From positions 855,222 through 919,221 of the forward strand of contig SWDS01000006.1 of the NCBI GenBank assembly GCA_005116745.1: a DNA stretch of 64,000 bases, in the 5' to 3' direction. The stretch's first letter is position 1. Every line of letters starts with the position of its first letter. Source of the stretch: Nitrospira sp. GTDB taxonomy: Bacteria; Nitrospirota; Nitrospiria; Nitrospirales; Nitrospiraceae. Positions 46,457-55,678 of this stretch are shown one piece after another. Both the position numbers and the translations under genes were made by a program. The notes under the pieces were generated by a model that ran no database searches, had not been told where the DNA came from, and worked only from the letters and a program-made list of their open reading frames with translations.

Positions 46457-46890
46457 TGGCCGTTCAAGTCTATGGTTGTAACCATGTCGTGATTGAAGTG
46501 ACCGATGCCAAGAAGGCCGCGAGGTTCTATCAAGATGTATTTGGGCTGAAGATGCTACGTGGTGGGGAAGGAGCGGTCTGGTGCAAGCTTGGAGAGCATC
46601 AGTTCCTGGCGATTTTTGAAGTGGAGGAATTGCAGCCGGATCGTATGAAACATTTTGGCTTGATGGTCCGGGACGCGCAACAGATCAAGGAAGTGCGCAA
46701 GAAGATGATCAACAAGTACAAGTTGAAACCGGCGTCCGACTTGCGATGCGATTTCCGCGATCCCTGGGGGAATCGTTTCCAGGTCGGCGATCTCAGCGAT
46801 GAATCGCTAGTCTGGCTGTTGCCGTATCGGGAAGTGCAGAAAACAGGCATTACATTCACCGGCAAATCGAACAAGGAGAAGAACGCATGA
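46456..46890 (+). CDS. VOC-family metalloprotein (glyoxalase/dioxygenase-like)
   Basis: 144 residues with one vicinal-oxygen-chelate fold: NHVVIEVTDAKKAARFYQDVFGLKML at the start, HQFLAIFEVEE, MKHFGLMVRDAQQI and CDFRDPWGNRFQVGDL. Likely metal ligands are His10, a residue in the QFLAIFEVEE strand and the later histidine. It may isomerise or open small electrophilic or aromatic substrates; the specific reaction is unknown. Its start overlaps the previous stop (TAATG) and its stop overlaps the next start (ATGA). Confidence 0.85.
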   Translation: MAVQVYGCNHVVIEVTDAKKAARFYQDVFGLKMLRGGEGAVWCKLGEHQFLAIFEVEELQPDRMKHFGLMVRDAQQIKEVRKKMINKYKLKPASDLRCDFRDPWGNRFQVGDLSDESLVWLLPYREVQKTGITFTGKSNKEKNA

Positions 46891-47258
46891 GCACCAGCAC
46901 TCTGCAGCAGCGGCTGAACGATCTGTTCGGCTACATCCGCCAAGGCAAGATCATTGAGGCCATGAGTGAGTTCTACGACAAGGATACTGTGATGCAGGAC
47001 AACGCCAATCCTCCAACAAAGGGGCTCGCGGCGAACATCGAGCGTGAAAAACAGTTCATGAGTGGTGTGAAGGAGTGGAAAGGGTTCAACGTCACGGCTC
47101 AGGGTGTGGGCGACAACGTGACCTTCTACGAATGCAGCCTCGACTTTATCGCGACGAGCGGGCAACCGGTTCACATGGAACAGGTCGTGGTGGCCAAGTG
47201 GAAGAATGGCAAGATCATTCATGAGCGGTTTTATTATGATACAGGCTCCAAGAGGTAA
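46887..47258 (+). CDS. NTF2/SnoaL-like domain protein
   Basis: 123 residues with the cone-shaped NTF2-like pattern: LNDLFGYIRQGKIIEAMSEFY at the start, DKDTVMQDN, then alternating strands (VTFYECSLDFIATSG, MEQVVVAKWKNGKIIHERFY). Members are small-molecule-binding proteins or isomerases. It is the last gene of the five-gene operon and overlaps the VOC gene by 4 nt. Confidence 0.85.
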   Translation: MSTSTLQQRLNDLFGYIRQGKIIEAMSEFYDKDTVMQDNANPPTKGLAANIEREKQFMSGVKEWKGFNVTAQGVGDNVTFYECSLDFIATSGQPVHMEQVVVAKWKNGKIIHERFYYDTGSKR

Positions 47259-47457
47259 GGAACCAAGCAAACCCATCTTCCAAGGAGTTGCTCATGCCCG
47301 CCTTACAATGAAAGAATATGGGAGGTGTCGAAAATCTAAAGATGGAAATCTTGCAGACGATCGTGGGTAGCGCTCCCCTGATCAAAATGACGTAGAGATA
47401 CTGAGCTGCGTCAGACTGTGGGAATAATTCTCTTCCTATGAAAGGGTTGAGGGCGAG

Positions 47458-49536
47458 ATGGGCATGCATGGCAACGCCATACGACGCGTGATGGTGGGTA
47501 CGGACCGCTCCAAAACGGCAGACCACGCTGTTCAGTGGGCCGCTGAGTTCGCCAACCGCTATGGGGCAGAGCTGTTTGTGGCGCAGGTGATCGTGCCGAA
47601 CCACCCGGCCACCACGGAATTCGGCGCAGCTGAACATACGCGAGCCGCTGCCGCCAATGAGGAGCTTGCACAGGTCGTGAGGCAGCTGGCTGGAGAGCGA
47701 GGGCATGCTCTTGTCATCATAGATTCCGATCCGGCATTGGCAATCGTCCGTGCCGCTGAGAGCGAAGCCATTGATGTCCTGGTGGTTGGTAATTCGGGCA
47801 TGGCCGGACGAAAGGAGTTCTTGCTCGGTAACGTACCGAATCGCATCAGCCACAATTCCCATTGCACCGTCATTATTGTGAATACCCTCCTGTCCAGAGG
47901 TGAGCAGGTTCCTGAATCGGTGCGAGTGCTTCAGTCCAAGGGTGAATCTCACACGTCTGAGCCTCACCTGGCGGGACGAGCCATGCATATCGCGACGGTC
48001 ATGGCGAAGCATGGCCTCAAGGAGCTCTTCAGCCAGCCCGATCAATCAGACGGATCCATTCGCCGTCAGCAGGCCAAGCGCCTACGCACGGCGCTGGAGG
48101 AACTGGGCCCGACCTTTTCAAAGCTCGGCCAGGTGCTGTCGACCCGCCCGGATCTCCTTCCTGCGGAATACATCGAAGAACTCGCGATGTTGCAGAGTCA
48201 CGTGCCTCCCATGTCCGAGCGTGAAGTCGTTCGAGTCGCTGAACAAGAGTTGGGGGTGCCGTGGGAGGATGTGTTTGAGTCGATCGATCCCAAACCACTC
48301 GCCGCCGGGACCATTGCCCAAGTCCATCGGGCCACACTCGAACACGGCGACCGAGTCGTCGTCAAAGTTCAACGACCCACTGCCCGAGTGGACATCGAGC
48401 AGGATCTCGCCCTGCTCGAGATATTCGCTCAGAAAGTCGGGCAACGTCAGGCCCTCAACCAAGTAGTGAATATGGAGGCGGTATTCAAGCACCTCTCCAC
48501 GTCGCTCCAGCGTGAACTCGACTTTTGCCAAGAAGTTGAGAATATCGGGCGGATGCAGACCGTGCTCACAGACTATGATCGGTTGGCGGTCCCCGCTGTG
48601 TATCGGGAGCTGTCGACGTCTCGCTTATTGGTGATGGAGGAGATTCAAGGCGGCCCGATCGCACAGGCGCCGGAAGGCCAGGAGCGTATCGAGGCGGCCC
48701 GCCAGCTGTTGGAAAGTTTCTACAAGCAGATCGTCGTCGACGGTTTCTTCCATGCCGATCCTCACCCGGGCAATCTCATGTGGTGGAAGAACCGCATTTA
48801 CATTCTCGACTTTGGAATGGTCGGCGCCATCGATGCCAGCGTACGGGAACATCTCATGTTGTTGCTGATGGCTCTGTGGAAGGAAGATGTGGTGTTTCTC
48901 AGCGATGTCACGCTGATGATGACGGGTGCGATCGACCGCAGTGATCTGGACGTCCAACGGTTTCAAAGCGAAGTCGGTGACGTGATGGCGAAATACCGCA
49001 AGGCGGCTCTCGCCGAGATGCAGATCGGACCGCTGTTGCAGGAAATGAGCACAATCGCATTTCGGCACGGCGTGCCGATGCCGGCGTCGCTGACACTCGC
49101 AGCCAAGGCGCTGGCGCAGGTCCAACTGGCGACGGCGAATCTCGATCCAAAACTCGATCCATATGACGTCGCCGGCAAGTTTTTGATGCGCGTCATGATC
49201 AAGCGCATGGGAGCCGCGCTCGATCCCAAAGCACTCGCATACCAGGTGCAAAAGTTTAAAGTACGAGCCGAACGGGTGACCGAAGCGATCGAACACCTGA
49301 TCGGTGCTCGTCCCGGTCAGAAACTTGTGGTGAATTTCAAGGCCAATTCGCTCGAAGAGATGGTTCGACGGACGGGACGGCGCCTTGCGCTGGGCGTTGC
49401 CGCTGCAACAAGCATCCTCTCTAGTGCGCTCACGGTCATGTCGGGAACAGTTGCAGATTGGATACCGGTCACGTTTGGGATCGTCGCCGGACTGCTGACC
49501 CTTGGACTGGTCTTCGATCTCATGCGGGGACGTTGA
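47458..49536 (+). CDS. Fusion of universal stress protein and UbiB/ABC1-type kinase
   Basis: 692 residues. Residues about 8-142 are a UspA domain (VMVGTDRSKTADHAVQWAAE, VLVVGNSGMAG, FLLGNVPNRISHN) with a near-complete ATP-binding loop. Residues about 205-600 are a UbiB/ABC1 atypical kinase: KLGQ at 222-225, AAGTIAQVH at 282-290, VKVQRP at 302-307, HADPHPGN at 432-439 and DFG at 451-453. Two C-terminal hydrophobic helices (about 640-688) probably anchor it to the membrane. UbiB proteins support ubiquinone or menaquinone biosynthesis and lipid homeostasis; the Usp half may sense ATP or stress. This domain order is uncommon to my knowledge. It appears monocistronic. Confidence 0.9.
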   Translation: MGMHGNAIRRVMVGTDRSKTADHAVQWAAEFANRYGAELFVAQVIVPNHPATTEFGAAEHTRAAAANEELAQVVRQLAGERGHALVIIDSDPALAIVRAAESEAIDVLVVGNSGMAGRKEFLLGNVPNRISHNSHCTVIIVNTLLSRGEQVPESVRVLQSKGESHTSEPHLAGRAMHIATVMAKHGLKELFSQPDQSDGSIRRQQAKRLRTALEELGPTFSKLGQVLSTRPDLLPAEYIEELAMLQSHVPPMSEREVVRVAEQELGVPWEDVFESIDPKPLAAGTIAQVHRATLEHGDRVVVKVQRPTARVDIEQDLALLEIFAQKVGQRQALNQVVNMEAVFKHLSTSLQRELDFCQEVENIGRMQTVLTDYDRLAVPAVYRELSTSRLLVMEEIQGGPIAQAPEGQERIEAARQLLESFYKQIVVDGFFHADPHPGNLMWWKNRIYILDFGMVGAIDASVREHLMLLLMALWKEDVVFLSDVTLMMTGAIDRSDLDVQRFQSEVGDVMAKYRKAALAEMQIGPLLQEMSTIAFRHGVPMPASLTLAAKALAQVQLATANLDPKLDPYDVAGKFLMRVMIKRMGAALDPKALAYQVQKFKVRAERVTEAIEHLIGARPGQKLVVNFKANSLEEMVRRTGRRLALGVAAATSILSSALTVMSGTVADWIPVTFGIVAGLLTLGLVFDLMRGR

Positions 49537-49569
49537 CGGTGCGTTGTTCTGCCGGCGGTTCAGCGGACT

Positions 49570-49773
49570 CTACGATTTGGTTTTGTCGCTTCTGATCGAG
49601 CGTAGGACGGCTCTCTCGAGTACGTAGGCGACCACCGACATTCCGATCGAGATGAGTCGATGTTCGATGTGCCGGATGATGCTCCGATGAGCGGTCTTTG
49701 CTGGGGAAGCACCGTTGGCCATGGCGATATTATCACTCAACGTGTCACCGGCTGCAAGAAGCCATGACTCCAT
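49570..49773 (-). CDS. Possible small protein
   Basis: A 67-codon frame with a predicted helical C-terminus (SIGMSVVAYVLERAVLRS), antiparallel to its neighbours in a 270-bp gap. It has no recognised family and a weak ribosome-binding site. It could equally be a spurious frame. Confidence 0.25.
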   Translation of the reverse strand: MESWLLAAGDTLSDNIAMANGASPAKTAHRSIIRHIEHRLISIGMSVVAYVLERAVLRSIRSDKTKS

Positions 49774-49806
49774 GTCCGGTGTTCACCGAACCAGGCTTGA
49801 GCCGTC

Positions 49807-52800
49807 ATGATGGATGATCGCGTCTCGGCATGGCTGGAAAGTCTCGGCCTTGATCACTATCGGGAAGCCTTTCAGCAGAACGCCATCACATGGGACGTCT
49901 TGCCCGAACTGAACGACGGTGATTTGGCATCCCTGGGTGTTGTGCTCGGCCATCGGAAGAAACTCCTGCGCGCCATCGCGCAACTGTCACAAAAGGCCGA
50001 CGGCGATGGTCTTCAGCCTGTACCCATCGCAACCGGCCCGGAAGCAACGCCCTTTCCTTCCGGCCAAGATCAATCGGAGCGTCGCCAATTGACCGTCATG
50101 TTTTGTGATCTTGTGGGCTCGACGGCGCTGGCTCGTCGGCTAGACCCCGAGGACCTCCAAGCCTCTATCCGACGTTTTCTCGATACCTGTGGTGAGGCGA
50201 TCAGCCGATTCAACGGCTATATCGCAAAATACATGGGTGATGGACTCTTGGTGTATTTTGGGTATCCCCATGCCCATGAGCACGACGCGGAGCGTGCGGT
50301 GCATGCCGGACTCGCCGTGTTGGAGTTGGTGAAGGCTCTTCCTCGCGAGCATTACCCTGATCAGGAATTTGAAATCGCGGCGCGAATCGGGATCGCGACC
50401 GGTCTCGTCATTGTGGGCGAACTCATCGGACAGAACACGGCCACGGAACGGTCGGTGTTCGGTGAAACTCCGAATCTGGCCTCTCGCCTCCAGGGATTGG
50501 CGGCGCCGAATCAATTGATTGTTGATTCGGTGACGAAGCGTCTTGTCGGGGGTGAGTTTGAGTGTGCTGATCAGGGGACGGTTGCTCTCAAAGGATTCGA
50601 AACGCCGGTCCGGGTCTGGCAGGTGTTGAGTGCCAAGCCGTCGGCCAGCCGGTTCGAGTCGTATCGATCCGACCGATTAGTCAATTTCATAGGCAGAGAG
50701 CATGAAACGGCGCTTGTCTTGGGTCGCTGGCGCGAGGCAGTGGAGGGGGAAGGACAGGTCGTCCTTCTCTGCGGTGAGGCCGGCATCGGCAAATCGCGGC
50801 TGGTTCGACATCTGCGTGACCAACTGACGGGGGACCATTATGAGACGATCCCATCCCAGTGCTCACCGCACCATACCAATACGGTCCTGTATCCCGTGAT
50901 GACGTATCTGCGGCAGGCAGCCGGGCTGGCCGGTGAGGATAACATCCCCACGCAACGGCAGAAACTTGATACGCTCATGGCGAATAGCGGGCTCAACGAC
51001 CGGATCACGGTTGCCCTGTTTGCGGATCTGCTCTCGATTGAAGGAACTGAACAGGGCCAGCTGTTGAATGTGTCGCCCGACAAACGCAAGGACATGACTC
51101 TGGAAGCGCTCGTGCAGTATCTGCAACGGCTGGCGGACCATTCCCCGGTGTTGCTCATTGTGGAGGATGCGCATTGGCTTGATCCCACCACGCTCGATCT
51201 CATGACGCGCATCATCGACCGGATCAGGCAGATGCGCGTGCTGGTAGTGATCACCTTTCGGCCCGACTTCAGGCCGGTGTGGGTAGAATACAGTCACGTC
51301 ACGTTTCTGACGTTGAGCCGGCTTCCGCGCCGGCAGAGCGCCGAGCTGATTGCGACGATGACCAGAGGAAAGACGCTTCCGCAAGAGGTGCAGCAGGCGA
51401 TTCTGGCCAAGACCGACGGGGTGCCGTTGTATATCGAAGAGTTGACGGAGAATCTCCTGGAGACTGGATTGCTGGCTGAGGGAACCGACTCATTTGCCCT
51501 CAAGGCTCCGTTAAAGGACATGATCATTCCAGACAGTCTGCAAGCGTTGCTCATGGAGCGGGTGGACCGATTAGGGCCGATCAAGGAAATTGTTCAGATC
51601 GGAGCCGCAATCGGACGGGAATTCACCTATGAGCTGCTGCGGGCCACCGTTGAGATAACGGACAGCGAGCTCAATAGTGCCCTTGATCGGTTTGTCGCTT
51701 CGGGGCTCATTCTGCAAGAGAGTGAACGATCGCTGTCGCGCTATCGTTTTAAGCATATGCTCGTCCAAGAGGCGGCCTACAACACGCTTCCCAAAAAATC
51801 TCGCCGACTCCTCCATGCCCGCATTGCCAAAACACTGGAAGAAAAGTTCGCCGAGCGTGTGCAGTTGGAACCGGAACTCCTGGCCTACCACTTTGAACAG
51901 GCAGGTTTGACTCGTCAGGCCATCATGTATTGGCGTTTTGCAGCCCGCAGAGACACGGATCGGTCAGCCAATGTCGAAGCGCTGAATCATTTTAATAGTG
52001 CTCTCGATTTACTCAAAGATCTGCCGCAAAGCCCGGAGCGTAATGCCTTGGAGTTGGAGATCCTACTCGCACGCGGAGCCCCCATGCTGTCCGTCAAAGG
52101 ATATGCATCCGACGACATGGGAGAAAATTATCAAAGAGCGAAGGACTTGTTACAGGAGACCAGCGGCTCCGTGCATCAATTTCTCGCCATTAAAGGACTA
52201 TGGGTCTTTCACCTGGTCAGAGGGCAGATCGCTAGAGCTTGCAGCCTGGCCGAAAATCTCCTTTCTCTGGCTACTCAAGAGCAAATCTCAGATCTACTGA
52301 TTGATGCTCACCACCTGTCGGGTTCGACCTATTTCTTCCTTGGTCGGTTTGACGAAGCAAAACATCATCTGCTCACCGCAATATCCCTGGATGATCCGAA
52401 TCAACATCGCTCACTGGCCTTACGCTATGGTCAAGATCCTGGGATAACCGCGAGGATTTTGCTAGCCAGGACATTATGGATATTGGGTGAGGTGGAGCAA
52501 ACTGAAACGCTAGCGCTGGAGGCCATTCGCATGGCGAGGGCGGCAGAACACCCATACACTCTGGTTTTTACTTTAGCTTTTCTTTCCCGGATCTATTCCG
52601 CTGTCCGCAATGCGACGAGAACACTGGAGCTCACCGACGAAGCCATTGCGGTGTCAACACAATACTCCTTTGCATTGGGATTGGCGTGGGCGACGACCTC
52701 TCAAGGCTGGGCGTTGGCCGAAACTGGCCAGGAGGAAGGGCTCGGCACGTTACTGCACGGGCTTGCCGCTACTCGGGATACAGGTGGAACGCTCGATAAC

Positions 52801-53205
52801 ACGTTTACACTGGCGTTGCTTGCAGAACTCTATTTACGAAAGAAACGAATTGACGAAGGCTTGGCCACAATAGAGGAAGCGCTGACGCTTGCCGTCACTG
52901 GGGGAGAACTGTTTTGGCAAGCGGAACTGCTTCGGCTGAAAGGGGAACTGTTGCTGGAACAGTCCGAGCCGTCCGTCTCTGCCGCGGAGCAGTGTTTCGC
53001 TGAAGCCCTGAGGGTCGCACAGGATCAGCATGCAAACATGCTGGAACTTCGAGCTGCGGTGAGTATGGCCAGACTCTTGAGAAAGCTGAATCGGCTGGAT
53101 GCCGCGAAACTGGTCTTGCATTCCGTCTGTTCCCGGTTTCAGAAGCAGGTTGCCAATCCCGACTTGATTGAGGCTCGGAACATTCTTGAGCAGCTTCATG
53201 TGTGA
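49807..53205 (+). CDS. SAM-domain/class III nucleotide cyclase/AAA ATPase/TPR signalling protein
   Basis: 1132 residues. Residues about 5-62 form a sterile-alpha-motif domain (VSAWLESLGLDHYREAFQQN). Residues about 92-275 form a class III cyclase with metal aspartates in VMFCDLVGST (Asp101) and YMGDGLLVYFG (Asp145). From about 295 an AAA/NACHT-like ATPase has P-loop GEAGIGKSRL (323-332) and Walker B VLLIVEDAHW. The rest is helical TPR-like repeats. This architecture is known from soluble adenylyl-cyclase-like proteins in many bacteria. It probably makes cAMP or cGMP in response to protein or ATP signals. No neighbour reveals the effector. Confidence 0.92.
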   Translation: MMDDRVSAWLESLGLDHYREAFQQNAITWDVLPELNDGDLASLGVVLGHRKKLLRAIAQLSQKADGDGLQPVPIATGPEATPFPSGQDQSERRQLTVMFCDLVGSTALARRLDPEDLQASIRRFLDTCGEAISRFNGYIAKYMGDGLLVYFGYPHAHEHDAERAVHAGLAVLELVKALPREHYPDQEFEIAARIGIATGLVIVGELIGQNTATERSVFGETPNLASRLQGLAAPNQLIVDSVTKRLVGGEFECADQGTVALKGFETPVRVWQVLSAKPSASRFESYRSDRLVNFIGREHETALVLGRWREAVEGEGQVVLLCGEAGIGKSRLVRHLRDQLTGDHYETIPSQCSPHHTNTVLYPVMTYLRQAAGLAGEDNIPTQRQKLDTLMANSGLNDRITVALFADLLSIEGTEQGQLLNVSPDKRKDMTLEALVQYLQRLADHSPVLLIVEDAHWLDPTTLDLMTRIIDRIRQMRVLVVITFRPDFRPVWVEYSHVTFLTLSRLPRRQSAELIATMTRGKTLPQEVQQAILAKTDGVPLYIEELTENLLETGLLAEGTDSFALKAPLKDMIIPDSLQALLMERVDRLGPIKEIVQIGAAIGREFTYELLRATVEITDSELNSALDRFVASGLILQESERSLSRYRFKHMLVQEAAYNTLPKKSRRLLHARIAKTLEEKFAERVQLEPELLAYHFEQAGLTRQAIMYWRFAARRDTDRSANVEALNHFNSALDLLKDLPQSPERNALELEILLARGAPMLSVKGYASDDMGENYQRAKDLLQETSGSVHQFLAIKGLWVFHLVRGQIARACSLAENLLSLATQEQISDLLIDAHHLSGSTYFFLGRFDEAKHHLLTAISLDDPNQHRSLALRYGQDPGITARILLARTLWILGEVEQTETLALEAIRMARAAEHPYTLVFTLAFLSRIYSAVRNATRTLELTDEAIAVSTQYSFALGLAWATTSQGWALAETGQEEGLGTLLHGLAATRDTGGTLDNTFTLALLAELYLRKKRIDEGLATIEEALTLAVTGGELFWQAELLRLKGELLLEQSEPSVSAAEQCFAEALRVAQDQHANMLELRAAVSMARLLRKLNRLDAAKLVLHSVCSRFQKQVANPDLIEARNILEQLHV

Positions 53206-53253
53206 GACCGATCTTGCCCTGTTCTCAAAATTTGTTGTGTCGATGAGTGAGCT

Positions 53254-54009
53254 ATGCAGCTGACCATTCTTGGGTCCGGGACCAATGTGCACCCGAGCCG
53301 TGCCGCCGCCGGCTATCTGGTGCGCACGGATCACGATATTCTGCTGGATTTTGGTCCGCGCACCTTGATGAATCTCATCAAAACCGGCGTGGATCGAAAT
53401 CAGATCACCCACATTCTGATCTCCCATTTTCACGCGGACCATTTTTCAGATTTCATCACTTTTTTCTTCGACGCGGTGATCTTCACCAAGTATCAGGGCG
53501 GGAAACGGCCGCCGCTCACCATCATCGGTCCGCCGGGGACAAAAAGTCTCTTCAAGGTTCTGTTCGCGACGCTCCCAGGCTTTAGCCGCGCACCGTTCGG
53601 CGTGACGTTGAAGGAAGTCCATGATCGGCCATTCTGGATCGGGAAGACGAAGATTCTCCCACAACGAGTCATCCACAGTCCCCGTTTGCACTGTTTGGGC
53701 TACAGACTTGAATATGACGGGAAAGCACTGGCGTATTCAGGAGACTCGCAATATTGCCGCAGTCTGGTTCGACTCTGCGGAGATGCAGATCTTGCTGTTC
53801 TGGATTGTTCGTTCCCAGCTAATCGACCAGGCCCTGTGCATTTGCATGCCGGACAATGTGGCCAGGTCGCTCAGGAGGCCTCCGTCGGCCAGCTCGTACT
53901 ATCCCATTTCTATCCCATTGCGGATCGGTATGATGTAAAAGCGCAAGCGGGGGAACAGTATGGAGGGAAGATCTGGAAGGGAAAGGATGGGATGACGATA
54001 CGGCTTTAG
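53254..54009 (+). CDS. MBL-fold metallohydrolase (RNase Z-like)
   Basis: 251 residues. Metal-binding motifs are HFHADH near residue 58-63, SGDSQYC with the bridging aspartate near 163, and LSHFYP near 221; HLHAGQCGQVA (about 196-206) supplies a further histidine. The N-terminus MQLTILGSGTNVHPSRAAAG is typical of ribonuclease-Z/ElaC-like MBL proteins. It lacks the exosite of true RNase Z, so tRNA 3' processing is uncertain; phosphodiesters or other esters are alternatives. A palindrome follows its stop. Confidence 0.87.
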   Translation: MQLTILGSGTNVHPSRAAAGYLVRTDHDILLDFGPRTLMNLIKTGVDRNQITHILISHFHADHFSDFITFFFDAVIFTKYQGGKRPPLTIIGPPGTKSLFKVLFATLPGFSRAPFGVTLKEVHDRPFWIGKTKILPQRVIHSPRLHCLGYRLEYDGKALAYSGDSQYCRSLVRLCGDADLAVLDCSFPANRPGPVHLHAGQCGQVAQEASVGQLVLSHFYPIADRYDVKAQAGEQYGGKIWKGKDGMTIRL

Positions 54010-54072
54010 CAGGCGATCCACAACGCAAATGATAGAGCCGTCTCAACTTCATAGCCGTTCTTGTGGTGCCTG
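54010..54072 (+). terminator. Post-stop hairpin after the MBL-fold gene
   Basis: CAGGC (54010-54014) and CCACAA (54018-54023) pair with TTGTGG (54061-54066) and GCCTG (54068-54072). It begins on the first base after the stop; no T-run. Confidence 0.5.
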
Positions 54073-54127
54073 TGAATCCCTGCAGGCAAAGGGGAGTTGA
54101 ACAAAGCCAGCACTGAAGGAGCATGTC

Positions 54128-55234
54128 ATGCCGGATGCGGAATGGACCGATGTTGGAAGCGTTGAAGAACTGAAACAGAAGCCGCTGCAGGCAATCTCTT
54201 TCAGTAAGACAACCATCGCCCTGACGTACAAGGATGGTGCATTTGCCGCGATCTCCGGAGTCTGCAATCACGCAGGTGGTCCGTTGGGGGAAGGTCAGCT
54301 CGCCGGCGACTATGTCGTTTGTCCCTGGCATTACTGGAAGTTCCACCACAAAACTGGTCAGGGCGAAGCAGGGTACGAACAAGATCAGGTACCTGCCTAC
54401 ACGATCAAGATTGAGAATGGCCGTGTGTATATCGATTTGTCATCCGCGACAAAGCGCAAGAAGCAGGCTCACAAACCGCACCCTTTGGCCAGACCAGTCG
54501 TCCGCCAGGCAGGACCGATCCGGGTTGTGGGGATCTCGACCACGGCGATGACGCGTGACCATCCGCGCTTCAGCGGATCGGATGCATTGCTTGAAGCGGC
54601 GTTAGACCATGCGCGGCGCAAGCTACAACTTGAGACCCAGTACATCAAGTTGCGGGATCTGAACTTTCGCCCATGCGAGGGCTACTATTCCAAATCGGCG
54701 AAGGCCTGTACCTGGCCCTGTTCGATCACGCAACTGGACCCGACGGATCAGCTCGACCGCGTGTATGAAGCGATCGTCCATTGGGCCGATGTGATTTTGA
54801 TCGCCACGCCGATTCGTTGGGGTAACGCCAGCAGCCTGTATTACAAAATGGTTGAGCGGATGAACTGTATTCAAAACCAGGAGACGATCGCGAACAAGCA
54901 CCTGCTCAAGAATAAAGTGGCGGCATTCATCATTATGGGCGGCCAAGACAATGTCCAAGGCGTAGCCGGACAGCTCATGACATTTTTTGCCGAAGTCGGC
55001 TGCCAGTTTCCACAGTTCCCGTTCATCGCCCATTCGAGAGGTTGGAGCGCCGAGGACATGGAGCGAAATGTGGTCGAAGTGCAGAACAGTCGAGAGCTGC
55101 GTGAGGGAGCGCAGGAGCTTGTGGCCCGTGCTGTGGATATGGCCGAGTTGATGGTCGCCGGTCAACTACCTGAGCACCCGCTTGCCCGGGGTGGGCGCAA
55201 GGCGCATCAGCTTGACAGTGAGCCGACTGGGTAA
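54128..55234 (+). CDS. Fusion of Rieske [2Fe-2S] domain and flavodoxin-like NAD(P)H-dependent FMN reductase
   Basis: 368 residues. The N-terminal domain (about 1-105) has a full Rieske motif, C46-x-H48 and C65-x-x-H68 (CNHAGG and CPWHYWKF). The C-terminal domain (about 132-345) is a flavodoxin-like FMN reductase: RVVGISTTAM, DVILIATPIRWGNASSLYYKMVER and AAFIIMGGQDNVQG. Between them lie C183, C194 and C198, reminiscent of the compact cysteine cluster of iron-sulfur flavoproteins. Thus one chain may hold a flavin and one or two Fe-S centres for internal electron transfer. The substrate is unknown. It starts a small operon with 55247 and 55675. Confidence 0.85.
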   Translation: MPDAEWTDVGSVEELKQKPLQAISFSKTTIALTYKDGAFAAISGVCNHAGGPLGEGQLAGDYVVCPWHYWKFHHKTGQGEAGYEQDQVPAYTIKIENGRVYIDLSSATKRKKQAHKPHPLARPVVRQAGPIRVVGISTTAMTRDHPRFSGSDALLEAALDHARRKLQLETQYIKLRDLNFRPCEGYYSKSAKACTWPCSITQLDPTDQLDRVYEAIVHWADVILIATPIRWGNASSLYYKMVERMNCIQNQETIANKHLLKNKVAAFIIMGGQDNVQGVAGQLMTFFAEVGCQFPQFPFIAHSRGWSAEDMERNVVEVQNSRELREGAQELVARAVDMAELMVAGQLPEHPLARGGRKAHQLDSEPTG

Positions 55235-55246
55235 CGAGGAGGCATT

Positions 55247-55678
55247 ATGATGCCAGAGCCAAGGGCAAGTGGACGGGACGTCTCTCAGGACAATCTGTTT
55301 CGCGCGCTGCTTCGCCTGCACAAGGCCTTGTTGGACGACGAACGAGTGGCCTATGAGCGTGTGCATGGACGGATTCCCTCCAATGGTGCGTTTTTGCAGC
55401 TGGTGTTGAACGATGCCTGGTTCGCCTGGTTGCGTCCGCTTTCCCAATCAATCGCCAAGCTTGATGAACTCAGCGAATCGAATGACCCCGCATCCCGCGA
55501 GGCAATCCCACCTCTGCTGGCGTCTGTGCAGACCCTTATGATGCCAACGGAAGAGGGTGAGGGATTCAGCCGGCAGTATCACGATGCGCTGCAACGAAGC
55601 CCCGATGTGGTGCTGGCGCACGCAGCGGTCAGAGCATTACTGATGCAGTCTATTCCTAAGAAGGGGGGAGTCAGATGA
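55247..55678 (+). CDS. Conserved small helical protein of unknown function
   Basis: 143 residues, mostly helical. Stretches LFRALLRLHKALLDDERVAYERVHG and FLQLVLNDAWFAWLRPLSQ suggest a conserved family seen in several bacteria, which I recognise only as uncharacterised. No signal peptide or membrane segment. It lies 12 nt after the Rieske/flavodoxin gene, and its stop overlaps the VOC start by 4 nt. Confidence 0.65.
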   Translation: MMPEPRASGRDVSQDNLFRALLRLHKALLDDERVAYERVHGRIPSNGAFLQLVLNDAWFAWLRPLSQSIAKLDELSESNDPASREAIPPLLASVQTLMMPTEEGEGFSRQYHDALQRSPDVVLAHAAVRALLMQSIPKKGGVR

